A DNA stretch of 64,000 nt, from positions 39,326 through 103,325 of the forward strand of contig JAJCZE010000011.1 in the NCBI GenBank assembly GCA_029262555.1, given 5' to 3'. This DNA is from Candidatus Babelota bacterium. Lineage in GTDB: Bacteria > Babelota > Babeliae > Babelales > Vermiphilaceae. Position 1 is the first letter of the stretch. Each line of letters starts with the position of its first letter. A program made the position numbers and the translations under genes. The notes beneath the pieces are model-generated. The model had not been told where the DNA came from. It saw only the letters and a list, made by a program, of their open reading frames with translations, and did not search any database. Below, one piece after another: positions 24,424 to 32,820 of the stretch.

Positions 24424-25056
24424 ATGAAGAAATCTCTCTTATTGGGGGCAGTCATTGCGCTATGTTCCCAGTCAATTATTAGTTCTGGCAATCTGAGTAC
24501 ACAAGAAAAAGAGCTTGAAAAGCAGACTGAATGGTTGCGCGGTGAGCGATCATTAAAGCGTGAGCATCTTGCAAAAGGTACTGCGGTTGGTGCGGCAACT
24601 GGAGCAGCGTTGCTTGCGGGGGCGGCGGCAGTGGATCCAGAGTATATAGATAGTGGTCTTGAAGAAGAGGTAAGAAGAAAAGGTGGCTCGCGGGCGGAAC
24701 GGTCTCTTGCTGCAACTCCTAAGGCTTTAGCCGTGGGAGCTTCCGCGGGAGCGACTATCGGAGCAATGTGGAGTCTTCCAATCGCCAGGGGCTTGCAATG
24801 GTGGCAACGTCGTAAAATTAACAATGCAGTAAATGAGCATTTGGATAGTAACGTTAAAGTCCTTACAAAGCCACAAGCAATGCTTGTTATTGCAGCATAT
24901 AAGCGAAACCTTCCAATGCTGAAGGTGTTGATTGATCGTCAGCTGGAATTTGTGAATCAAGATGGTGTGTGGAAGCTTTTAACAGAGCTTTTTTATAATC
25001 AAAAACCAATAAAAAGCCGCGTGAAAGAATTACAAAAAATGATTCAAGAAAATTGA
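24424..25056 (+). CDS. Exported membrane protein of a three-member local family, member A
   Basis: The 210-residue protein has a signal peptide (KKSLLLGAVIALCSQSIISS), a basic-acidic stretch, and two glycine-rich hydrophobic segments (GTAVGAATGAALLAGAA and ALAVGASAGATIGAMW). The C-terminal domain contains LTKPQAMLVIAAYKRNLPML and FVNQDGVWKLLTELFY. The same C-terminal pattern occurs at 25086-25808 and 36156-36848. It may be a single ankyrin-like helix pair, but no known family is evident. It overlaps the next gene's longer frame, so the two are likely co-transcribed. Confidence 0.7.
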   Translation: MKKSLLLGAVIALCSQSIISSGNLSTQEKELEKQTEWLRGERSLKREHLAKGTAVGAATGAALLAGAAAVDPEYIDSGLEEEVRRKGGSRAERSLAATPKALAVGASAGATIGAMWSLPIARGLQWWQRRKINNAVNEHLDSNVKVLTKPQAMLVIAAYKRNLPMLKVLIDRQLEFVNQDGVWKLLTELFYNQKPIKSRVKELQKMIQEN

Positions 25057-25085
25057 AACGAAATGAGATATATATTGGAGGAATT

Positions 25086-25808
25086 GTGAAGAAATTAAGG
25101 TTAATTCTTGTAATGGCCCTGGCAATGCAGAGTGTGTTGGTATGCGATGCAAAAAGTCTTTTTCAAAGAGGGGCATATCTTTCAAATCAGGCTCGGCAGG
25201 CTGCAGCTAAATTTTATACTACAATGCGAAATATTGGCTTAACTGATGAAGAAAGGATTGCTGCGCAATCTCAGCAAGAGCTGGTACAGCAAGCGAAAGA
25301 ATTAGAGAAAATTTATCAAAAAGCTGAGCGCTTACAGGGTGCAAGAAAATGGGAATATTTGACCGGCGCGGCAAAAAGAATAGTGGTTGGTATTTTGGCA
25401 GTTGCGGCGCTGCTTGCCTTGGCATTAAGTTTAGACATTAGTGATATAGGAAATATGCCTGTTTCTCCTATATTTATATTGATAGCTGTAATAGGTGCTT
25501 TCGGAATATCAATAGCCTGGCCTACGGCTTTTATGCTAAAAAAGGCCGGAATTAATGCTTATCATAGAAACAATATAAATAACGTTTTGGCAAAATATAC
25601 TGAGTATTCTGATATCAATAAGCTTAATCTTGCGCAGGCAGCATTAATTGTAGCTGCGTATAAAGGAAACTTGGCATTGGTAACTCAATTATCAAAACAG
25701 CTTCCAGAGTTTGTTGCGCAATCGGGCGTTTTAGAGGCGGTTGCGGTATTGCTTGAAAAGAAAAAGGCTTTGAAGCGGGATAAGAATGAGGTTGAAATAA
25801 TTGCATAG
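25086..25808 (+). CDS. Exported membrane protein of the local family, member B
   Basis: The start is GTG 25086, directly after GGAGGAATT, giving 240 residues; the ATG at 25053 lacks such a signal. A signal peptide (KKLRLILVMALAMQSVLVC) is followed by a charged helix and two hydrophobic segments (RIVVGILAVAALLALALSL and ILIAVIGAFGISIAWP). The C-terminal part contains LNLAQAALIVAAYKGNLALV and LPEFVAQSGVLEAVAVLL. It is a paralogue of its upstream neighbour and of 36156-36848. Function unknown; the layout suggests a membrane hairpin presenting a small helical domain. Confidence 0.7.
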   Translation: MKKLRLILVMALAMQSVLVCDAKSLFQRGAYLSNQARQAAAKFYTTMRNIGLTDEERIAAQSQQELVQQAKELEKIYQKAERLQGARKWEYLTGAAKRIVVGILAVAALLALALSLDISDIGNMPVSPIFILIAVIGAFGISIAWPTAFMLKKAGINAYHRNNINNVLAKYTEYSDINKLNLAQAALIVAAYKGNLALVTQLSKQLPEFVAQSGVLEAVAVLLEKKKALKRDKNEVEIIA

Positions 25809-25812
25809 TTTC

Positions 25813-25845
25813 AAAAAGGCGCTCTGCAAAAAAGGGCGCCTTTTT
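25813..25845. terminator. Bidirectional intrinsic terminator
   Basis: AAAAAGGCGC and GCGCCTTTTT form a 10-bp stem between convergent genes; the stop codon of the site-2 protease lies at its edge. Confidence 0.88.
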
Positions 25846-26506
25846 ATTTCCACAATTTTCTAATATCGCCCAATGTGATATAGAGCATGAATAGTATAAA
25901 AAGTGCTATGAAAATCAGCGTGCTGATACTATACGCAGTATCAGAGATTGGGCCGGTTAGCGCTTCCAGCGTATAAGCTGCAAGTTGGCCGCCATCTAAA
26001 AAGGGTATTGGTAGTAAGTTAAAGATGCCGATACTAAAGCTCAGGCCGCCAAGCAGCAAGAGAAAATGATTAAAGCTTAATGAGATACTATGGCTGATTA
26101 AAGAAATAATTCCAATGGGCCCCATGATCCCACCGTGCGCATTTGCAGATGTTTCTTCCATCATTTTTTTTACATCGATATTACGGAGCTTAAAAAAGGC
26201 AAATATCAGATACGCAAACAGGATATTGACTACAATGCCTGCAAGAAGAATGAATGCCTTTACTGCATAGGGCTGCGCATCAAGTTGTTGGGTTGCAATA
26301 GATACGTATCCGCCGAAAGGAAAGGCTGCAATTTGAAAAAGCGTGCCTCCAATGCGCATACCAATAATGCGTGGTCCAAAGCCAATTGAAAATACTGGCG
26401 TTGTAATATTAAACAATTTACAGGCAATAAAATGGCCAAACTCATGAATGAGTATGACGAAGCTCAGGCCGAACAGCCCAATCAAAATCCGTAGTAGTTT
26501 GTTCAT
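25844..26506 (-). CDS. Site-2-type membrane metalloprotease (M50), no PDZ domain
   Basis: The 220-residue protein has the zinc motif FVILIHEFGHFIAC in the first helix and LLPIPFLDGGQLA in a later one (the LDG motif). Between them is FGGYVSI, the usual beta-hairpin loop, so this is an intramembrane protease. RseP and its relatives are 350-450 residues with one or two PDZ domains; here that region is missing. The start is set by the first-helix motif, so the gene must overlap the cysteine synthase end by 65 bases. Substrates would be single-pass membrane proteins such as anti-sigma factors, none of which is visible here. Confidence 0.87.
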   Translation of the reverse strand: MNKLLRILIGLFGLSFVILIHEFGHFIACKLFNITTPVFSIGFGPRIIGMRIGGTLFQIAAFPFGGYVSIATQQLDAQPYAVKAFILLAGIVVNILFAYLIFAFFKLRNIDVKKMMEETSANAHGGIMGPIGIISLISHSISLSFNHFLLLLGGLSFSIGIFNLLPIPFLDGGQLAAYTLEALTGPISDTAYSISTLIFIALFILFMLYITLGDIRKLWK

Positions 26507-27398
26507 AAAATCCCTTACTTAAATAAGCGCGCCCTGAATCACCAAAAATCATGGTACCAAAATCAGATCCGTTCATATGCTTTTGCGCATAACGATGCGC
26601 TGCAAATGCAACGGCACCGCTGCTCGGCCCTACCAAAAATCCTTTTTTTGCAAGAGATTTGAGCATTTCGATCGCATCTTCATCTTTCACGGTAAGGACT
26701 TCATCAATTACAGAGTAATCAATGACGGGTGATTCAAAATCAATTCCCATTCCTTCAATTGCGTATGGCTTAGGATTTCCATTGGTTGCGCGAAACGAGT
26801 TGATAGAATCGATAGCGATTATCTTAACGTTTGGATTTTTTTCTTTTAAATAGCGGCCCACTCCAGTAATGGTGCCACCCGTGCCCGCACCGGCAAAAAA
26901 ATGAGTAATCGCTCCATGCGATTGATTCCATACCTCGGGAGCAAGAGAGGTGTAGTGCGCCTTTGCATTGAGTGGATTAAAGTATTGATTTGGCATAAAA
27001 GAGTTGGGCGTTTCTTTATGAAGATTCACTGCTACGCTGTGATAACTTTCAGGATCATCAATAAAATCGGTCGCCGGGCAGATGACTACTTGTGCGCCAT
27101 ATGCTTTGAGCGTCTGCATTTTTTCTTGGCTTACTTTTTGCGATACAGTGATGATGACGTTATACCCTTTTGCTGCACCAATCATTGCAGTAGCGATTCC
27201 TTGATTGCCTGATGATGCATCGATTAATGTACCACCCGGCTTTAATAATCCGGTTTGCTCTGCATGATTTATCATGAATTGTGCGGATCGATCTTTAACG
27301 CTTCCGCCAGGATTTAAATATTCAAGCTTTGCATGGAGATACTGAAAGGGTGTTTCTACTAAAGGGGTGTTACCAATTGCGGTGATGAGTTTGTGCAT
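26442..27398 (-). CDS. Cysteine synthase-family PLP enzyme
   Basis: The start at 27398 follows AGGA, giving 318 residues. The PLP lysine lies in LNPGGSVKDRSA, the substrate loop is SSGNQGIA, and the phosphate-binding loop is AGAGTGGTITGVGRYL. It thus belongs to the O-acetylserine sulfhydrylase/cystathionine beta-synthase group. Near the end GPSSGAVAFAA is also typical. The C-terminal tail extends over the start of the protease gene by 65 bases. The precise reaction (CysK, CysM or CBS type) is not decided. Confidence 0.88.
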   Translation of the reverse strand: MHKLITAIGNTPLVETPFQYLHAKLEYLNPGGSVKDRSAQFMINHAEQTGLLKPGGTLIDASSGNQGIATAMIGAAKGYNVIITVSQKVSQEKMQTLKAYGAQVVICPATDFIDDPESYHSVAVNLHKETPNSFMPNQYFNPLNAKAHYTSLAPEVWNQSHGAITHFFAGAGTGGTITGVGRYLKEKNPNVKIIAIDSINSFRATNGNPKPYAIEGMGIDFESPVIDYSVIDEVLTVKDEDAIEMLKSLAKKGFLVGPSSGAVAFAAHRYAQKHMNGSDFGTMIFGDSGRAYLSKGFYEQTTTDFDWAVRPELRHTHS

Positions 27399-27449
27399 GT
27401 GTATTCCTGTTAATGTTAACTTTTGCATTTAGTGTAAGCAGATAGTGCG

Positions 27450-29660
27450 TTAATACAAGTATCCGAATGTAATTGCTGCAAGGCTGGCAAAAAGCACCGG
27501 CCAATACAAAAGCTTTGAAATCATGTTGTCGCGATGCCTGATGAATGGAATATTGAATTCAAGTTGATGTGAAATGGTAACGATTAATATCACTAATATC
27601 ATGGCATACATCAAAAAGAAAAAGCTTTCAAAGTACACAATTTGTGCTTGTGGGAGTTTTGACCTAAATCGCAATTGTGCAAAAATGGTGGCAAAAAATA
27701 CGCTTGCGCAGGATCCAATAACGGCCAGTTTTTGTTGGGTACTTGTCAGAAGGATTACAAACAGTAGCACGGCAATCACTGCAATTGGTAATAAATCAGA
27801 AACCAATGTGTCGATCAATCTACGCGTTACATAAATATTATAAAACAGTTCGGGCACTTCAGACTTATCAACCTCTTGATAGATACCAAATGGTCCAACT
27901 GCGTATGCGCCAAAATTGCTGGTATAGTTGACCTGTTTGTATCCAAAATTGGTCGCAACAATTTTCCATCCGGGAAGGTGTGTATCATCATCAATGCCTG
28001 CAAGTGCGCGAGGGTTGATGAGTTGGTAGCCATCAAGGTCAGGAACAAGGACTACATTCTTTTTTGAGTAGCGGTGCCAAATTTGTATTTGTAGTGCTTT
28101 TGTATCAAATGGATAGCGATCAAAGTAAAAGAGCTGATCGAGTACCGCGTGCACTTCCCATAAGATTGTAACCGTATCTCCTTCTTTTATTTGAGAAAGC
28201 TCATTTGATTTTGCCTCTGTTGATTGGGGAAGGGTAAACCCACGTGGAATATCATCATGCAGCCCGTCCGTAAATCGTTGCCAAATATATCCACTAAATG
28301 CCACTTGGTTTGCGGCATTAAATTGTAGGCTATTAATAAAAATACCGGTTGGTATATAGCGATCGTTTTTGTATCCATAGAGTAGGACATCTTGTTTGTT
28401 TTCTAAAGAACCGGAGGTTGGGGTTGCTTTCTTTGAGGTATCATGAGAAGTAGTTTTTTCTTGCTTTATCCCATATCGATAGGGAGTAGTTTTTTCTTTT
28501 AAAAATGAATAGAGGTCTGCTTTGTTTTTAACAATGTACTTTTTTTGTTCATGAAATGAAGGATAGCGGTATGCCGCATGCCAGACCCACATAATTTGCC
28601 CGCTGAGAGCAAAAGATACAATTGCGCTCGCGATCCACCATCGAGCTGCATGATCGCCGGAAAATAGCGAAAAAATAAATAAGGTTAAAAAAATCATGAA
28701 AAGTACTGCGGTCAGTGACGGATAAATTAAATTACGCCTTAAGCTATTTGTATTTATGGTCAGTTCGCTTTTATCAAAAATGCCTAAAATGCTCCAGTTG
28801 GTTCCTTCCAGCGGCTCAGAAAAGAGCCATGAAGGCGCGCCAGTAATCTCATTTTCATATTCAAAAAAGACTTCTTTTTTTTCTAAAATGCTTTTTGCGG
28901 CTTTTGCAAGGTCAGGATTGTTTAGTTTTTCTGCCAGATCAAAAATAGTTATTTGCTTGTGTATGATTTGATCTTGAGGGTGGGCAAGATAAGTCCCTTT
29001 ATTTGAAAGCATTGCCCAATAGCCTGTTTGATTTAAAAAGAGAGTGTTTAAAATATGATTTAAATGCTCAACCGATTGATTGGCAAATACGACGCCAATT
29101 GCTTCTTTTTTACCATCTTTCATAGCATAAATAGGAACAGCATACTCTGCGACAATTGTCTTAGTGCCGAGAGCGTAATAGGGATCAATATATTGCGCAC
29201 CATTTTTTAAAACGGGAGTAAACCACGTTATTTCTGGAGCCGTATAGTCATATTGGTTTGCGAGATTTATGAGTTGTTCTTTGCCGTCTTGTTCAAGGTA
29301 ATAGGGAGAGAATAGTTTGGTTTGCTCATCTATTGCGTATGGTATAAATGCAACGCCAAGTCCGGTAATTTCGGCCGGTTTTTTTTCTTTAATCAGTTGA
29401 ACGATTTCTTCTTTACTCAGTTGATTGGCGCCAATTTCATCAGCGACTTGTTGGGCAATAGGCTTCAGCATTGTGATAAATGCATTGAGCTCGCGCGCAG
29501 CATCTTCAGTCTCTTGGTGTGCGTTTTTTTGAGCCTGTGAAAGAAGATTGTTTTGAATAGCTATGAATCGGTATCCAAGATAGAGCGTGGCGCAAAAACT
29601 AATAAGAGCGCATGCAAGCCATATTAGTGACGTTCGTTGTAATCGAAAACGTATTTCCAT
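27450..29660 (-). CDS. Cache sensor fused to a pentameric ligand-gated ion-channel-like module
   Basis: The 736-residue protein has a first membrane helix (about 13-35) and an outside dCache-like domain (about 40-300; LGTKTIVAEYAVPIYAMKDG, YWAMLSNKGTYLAHPQD and SWLFSEPLEGTNWSILG). Two more helices (310-333, 341-364) precede a second outside domain (about 425-610). That domain holds FYFDRYPFDTKALQIQIW, the Pro-loop signature of Cys-loop receptors without the Cys pair. Then come M1 (VSDLLPIAVIAVLLFVILL), M2 (AVIGSCASVFFATIF), the M2-M3 linker with RSKLPQAQ, M3 (674-697) and M4 (714-735). It would be an inner-membrane channel opened by small ligands. The fold assignment is by motif; function is inferred. 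Confidence 0.8.
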   Translation of the reverse strand: MEIRFRLQRTSLIWLACALISFCATLYLGYRFIAIQNNLLSQAQKNAHQETEDAARELNAFITMLKPIAQQVADEIGANQLSKEEIVQLIKEKKPAEITGLGVAFIPYAIDEQTKLFSPYYLEQDGKEQLINLANQYDYTAPEITWFTPVLKNGAQYIDPYYALGTKTIVAEYAVPIYAMKDGKKEAIGVVFANQSVEHLNHILNTLFLNQTGYWAMLSNKGTYLAHPQDQIIHKQITIFDLAEKLNNPDLAKAAKSILEKKEVFFEYENEITGAPSWLFSEPLEGTNWSILGIFDKSELTINTNSLRRNLIYPSLTAVLFMIFLTLFIFSLFSGDHAARWWIASAIVSFALSGQIMWVWHAAYRYPSFHEQKKYIVKNKADLYSFLKEKTTPYRYGIKQEKTTSHDTSKKATPTSGSLENKQDVLLYGYKNDRYIPTGIFINSLQFNAANQVAFSGYIWQRFTDGLHDDIPRGFTLPQSTEAKSNELSQIKEGDTVTILWEVHAVLDQLFYFDRYPFDTKALQIQIWHRYSKKNVVLVPDLDGYQLINPRALAGIDDDTHLPGWKIVATNFGYKQVNYTSNFGAYAVGPFGIYQEVDKSEVPELFYNIYVTRRLIDTLVSDLLPIAVIAVLLFVILLTSTQQKLAVIGSCASVFFATIFAQLRFRSKLPQAQIVYFESFFFLMYAMILVILIVTISHQLEFNIPFIRHRDNMISKLLYWPVLFASLAAITFGYLY

Positions 29661-29741
29661 TATTCTCCCTTTTTTATACAGAGTATGAAATTGATCTTAC
29701 TCACTGAAAGGGAGATTGTATAGAGTTGCTCAGTTTCAATA

Positions 29742-30188
29742 TTAATTGTTTGGCATTAAAAAAAGGGCGCTGGTAGCTGCTGCAGTGCTCAAACTAGCAG
29801 AGATAATGGATGGCACAAATTGAGGTGTTGGCTTTGTTGGGCACCTAGGTATAAAGACACGGGTGACGTAGTAGGGGCTATTACACCAGTCCACGCACTC
29901 TTCAGTATTTGACACTCCAGAGCAACAATTGGCTTTGGCACAATCGCATATTGAGTATGAACAATTGGCAGGTGGACAGTTAGACAGACCCCATCCGTTA
30001 TATGCCTTGGGCTGAGAGGGATTTTTTTCTGGTAGGCAATTATAGATGTTGATCAGGCTGCTCGTTGTAGTGGTAAGAGAGAGCACTATAACTATAAATT
30101 TTTTTACTTTTGCAGGAATTGCTTGGCTGTTTTGTGTAGAAAGAAGTAAGGATCCGAGTAACGCAATGGTATAACAGTGTTTTTTCAT
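29742..30188 (-). CDS. Secreted Cys-rich protein, tandem paralogue 1
   Basis: The start at 30188 has AAGGA upstream, giving 148 residues. After the signal peptide and a hydrophobic segment (FIVIVLSLTTTTSSLINIY) comes a domain with CPPANCSYSICDCAKANCC, then VSNTEECVDWC, a Cys near RCPTKPTPQFVPSIISA, and a hydrophobic tail ending in FLMPNN. Most of these Cys positions recur in the next gene. Disulfide-bonded, membrane-tethered at both ends. Function unknown. Confidence 0.68.
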   Translation of the reverse strand: MKKHCYTIALLGSLLLSTQNSQAIPAKVKKFIVIVLSLTTTTSSLINIYNCLPEKNPSQPKAYNGWGLSNCPPANCSYSICDCAKANCCSGVSNTEECVDWCNSPYYVTRVFIPRCPTKPTPQFVPSIISASLSTAAATSALFLMPNN

Positions 30189-30216
30189 TGATAGCATCCT
30201 TACTCAAGTAATTATG

Positions 30217-30669
30217 TTATTCATTAGGCATAAAATGGCCGGCTACTAGGCCAGAACAAGCACTCGCTACAGTAGTTATTATAGCAGGGATGAATTGAGG
30301 TGCAGCTTCTCTTTTATTGCAGCGCATCTGATCAACATATTCGTTGTCTTTAAACCACTGTTCACATTGTTTTTTATTTGATACATCGGCACAGCAGCTC
30401 CTCTGTTCTGCATGCTGCCATATGATATCACAGCGTCTTATCATACAATGAGCCGCTGGGCATTCGCTTTGCCATGTAATGGCAGGATCAATGGCGCTTA
30501 GAGTTCCACTTTGCGCTGTTGATTGAGTGATAGTGTAGACGCCTGAAACAGTAGGCCCAAAGGCAAGCGCCATAACAATTATTTTTTTAACCAAGGCTAC
30601 TGCTGGGCCAGCATATATGGGAACGTTTAGAAGCGAAGTGAGCATTAGTATTACACATAGTTTTTTCAT
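30217..30669 (-). CDS. Secreted Cys-rich protein, tandem paralogue 2
   Basis: The 150-residue protein has a signal peptide (KKLCVILMLTSLLNVPIYA), a hydrophobic segment and the core CPAAHCMIRRCD, SCCADVSNKKQCEQWF and RCNKREAAPQFIPAIIT, ending in a hydrophobic tail with FMPNE. It aligns with the downstream gene through CP--NC/HC, CC--VSN--(E/Q)C--W and PQF-P-II. The two genes lie 28 bases apart, probably as one transcript with the glycosyltransferase upstream. No known family. Confidence 0.68.
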   Translation of the reverse strand: MKKLCVILMLTSLLNVPIYAGPAVALVKKIIVMALAFGPTVSGVYTITQSTAQSGTLSAIDPAITWQSECPAAHCMIRRCDIIWQHAEQRSCCADVSNKKQCEQWFKDNEYVDQMRCNKREAAPQFIPAIITTVASACSGLVAGHFMPNE

Positions 30670-30684
30670 AAAAGACCCTATTCA

Positions 30685-31830
30685 TTATGATAAAAGTTGT
30701 TTATACAGTGAAATGTGTTGTGCAATCATCTGCTCATTTTTAAAATCTTCAAGTTGATCCGGAAATTGTTGCATTTTTTTATACAGTGTTTGTGATTGCA
30801 TGATTTCTTTCATGCGTTCAGCGAGCATAATCCAATCACCTTGGTCTACAATAAAGCCATTTTTGTGATTGAGTACCACTTCTGGGATGCCACCGGTTTG
30901 ATAGCTGATGATTGGCAAATGCTGTAAGCGAGCTTCGATTACTGCGCAGGGCAATCCTTCCCACAATGATGAAAGAGCAAAGGTATGCCAATTTTTAGTA
31001 ATGGGTGCAATTGCGTGTTGCCATCCGTGGAGTGTGATTGTATGAGAAAGTGAGTGGGTAGTAATCCACTCTTCAATTTGTTTGCGTTGCGCGCCATCTC
31101 CAATAATTTCAAGGCGTGCGCGGGAATCTGTCCGATAGACTACTTTAAATGCTTTGAGTAAATCGAAAAGGTTTTTTTGCGGTTTAAAGCAAGAGATGGT
31201 TCCGAATATAAATGGTTGGTTTGTTGATGGGGTGGTAAGCCGTGTAGCTGGGGTATAAAATTTTTCAGCATCTACGCCAGCTCGAATAATAGAATGCTTG
31301 CGTGAGAATCGAGGGAAAAGCCGCATTCCAATTTTAGCATCGTGGGCTGATACGCAAATAAAATGAGTGGTAATAAAACTGGTTATTAACTCAATACAGT
31401 AGATCGGAGTCCATGCAAACCATGATTGGTGTTCATGAAAGCCATAGCCATGAATAGTATGTATTCTCGTTTCAATTCCAGCAATCCATGCGGCCCATCG
31501 TCCAATAATTCCTGCTTTAGTACTATGGGTATGCGCACTCAGATGGGGGTGCTGCTTTTTAAGTTTTTTGAGTGAACGAATTAATTGTATGAAGTTTTTA
31601 CATTCGGCCCAGAGTGCAAAAAAAGATATTTCACGTTGCATTGATGGCAAAAGAATAGCCTGCTTATTATTGTGAACGGTATGAGCAAGAGCTCCTTCTT
31701 TTCCTGAGATTAAATGGGAAGCGTATCCTTGTTTTTGCAACCCATTAAATAAAGAAAGGCACACTTTTTGTGCGCCCCCCAGCTCTAATTTCGTGATTAT
31801 GTATACGATTGGTATTCGTTTTTGCTTCAT
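30685..31830 (-). CDS. Family 4 glycosyltransferase
   Basis: The 381-residue protein opens with VYIITKLELGGAQKVCL. It shows STKAGIIGRWAAWIAG and the donor-side motifs FGTISCFKPQKNLFDLLKAF, LEIIGDGAQRKQIEEW, and SSLWEGLPCAVIEARL with the EX7E motif. It resembles enzymes that extend O-antigen or capsule-like glycans. It sits 24 bases downstream of the ATP synthase c gene on the same strand. The substrate is unknown. Confidence 0.9.
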   Translation of the reverse strand: MKQKRIPIVYIITKLELGGAQKVCLSLFNGLQKQGYASHLISGKEGALAHTVHNNKQAILLPSMQREISFFALWAECKNFIQLIRSLKKLKKQHPHLSAHTHSTKAGIIGRWAAWIAGIETRIHTIHGYGFHEHQSWFAWTPIYCIELITSFITTHFICVSAHDAKIGMRLFPRFSRKHSIIRAGVDAEKFYTPATRLTTPSTNQPFIFGTISCFKPQKNLFDLLKAFKVVYRTDSRARLEIIGDGAQRKQIEEWITTHSLSHTITLHGWQHAIAPITKNWHTFALSSLWEGLPCAVIEARLQHLPIISYQTGGIPEVVLNHKNGFIVDQGDWIMLAERMKEIMQSQTLYKKMQQFPDQLEDFKNEQMIAQHISLYKQLLS

Positions 31831-31854
31831 TATTTTTTAATTCCCTCGTTCACC

Positions 31855-32820
31855 CTATCGATAGAATAATAAAATAAAAGAAATTAAGACGGCGTAAATC
31901 GCCGCAGTTTCAATTAATCCCTGGGAAAACATACTAATACGAGACAGCGTGCCATGCGCTTCTGGGCGCTGCGTAATTTGATCAACCGCAGCAGATGCAA
32001 CGCGTCCTGAACTGATGCCGGGTCCGAGTGTACCAATTCCAGTGCAAAGCCCTGCAGCAAAAAGGGCAATGCCATCAAGCATATTTTCTTGACCCGTTCC
32101 AGGCACAAGGAATAATAGCGATACAGAAACAATTAATGAAAAAATAATAGGGGTTTCAATAATAGCTTGGCTAATGAGTGTGAAAGAAAAAATATGCCCA
32201 TATGCTGTGCGATTTTTTCCAATACCTTCGCAGGCTTTTGCAGAAAAAAGCGCGAGTCCAATAGCTGGGCCAATGCTTCCTAATCCAATGCACATGCCGC
32301 TTGCAATTAATCGAAGCGTATCTCGCATGGTAGTTATTGTAGCGGCTTGCCCTTGAATAAAGAGCGCAATAATAAATCCGAAAATAATGGGTGTTTGCAA
32401 TAATGATAAAGAGATCATCATAAAGCGAGTAATGTGTGCACTAAAGAATGGTTGCCGAGCAACTGCCATACATGCTGCGCGAGCAGGAAAGGCTGATACT
32501 AGTCCGAGTACAAATCCTGAACAGCAAATAGCAAATGCAATACCAATTGTGGCAAGCGAGCTGTAGTAAGGATTAAGTGTGTTTTTGGTTTGCAATAGGA
32601 GTAATACAGAAATAAACGTTCCCATTACTGCAGCCGTTTCAATGAGCGCCATACCAAGAATAGCAGTATTACGAATATCATCAGCGGCAGAAGGCTGTTG
32701 GTTCATTCCTTCAATTGCAGCATTGCATGTAATACCTTGTCCAAGACCAACGCCAATTGCGTTGATGGCAGTGGTGAGTGCGATTGTGCCAAAATGGAAA
32801 TATTCAGTAAATTCTGCCAT
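31855..32820 (-). CDS. atpE: F-type ATP synthase c subunit, four hairpins fused in one chain
   Basis: The 321-residue protein consists of four consecutive two-helix c-type hairpins instead of the usual single hairpin of about 80 residues. The ion-binding carboxylates are E61 (MALIETAAVMG), E222 (QAIIETPIIFS) and E304 (QGLIETAAIYA). The second hairpin has Q142 (LSLLQTPIIFG) instead and would not bind an ion. Hairpin 1 has LGQGIT, with Gln at the position used in sodium-binding c rings, and Thr after the Glu. It forms the rotor ring in the inner membrane with subunit a encoded just upstream. The genes for b, delta, alpha, gamma, beta and epsilon are not in this window. Confidence 0.92.
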   Translation of the reverse strand: MAEFTEYFHFGTIALTTAINAIGVGLGQGITCNAAIEGMNQQPSAADDIRNTAILGMALIETAAVMGTFISVLLLLQTKNTLNPYYSSLATIGIAFAICCSGFVLGLVSAFPARAACMAVARQPFFSAHITRFMMISLSLLQTPIIFGFIIALFIQGQAATITTMRDTLRLIASGMCIGLGSIGPAIGLALFSAKACEGIGKNRTAYGHIFSFTLISQAIIETPIIFSLIVSVSLLFLVPGTGQENMLDGIALFAAGLCTGIGTLGPGISSGRVASAAVDQITQRPEAHGTLSRISMFSQGLIETAAIYAVLISFILLFYR

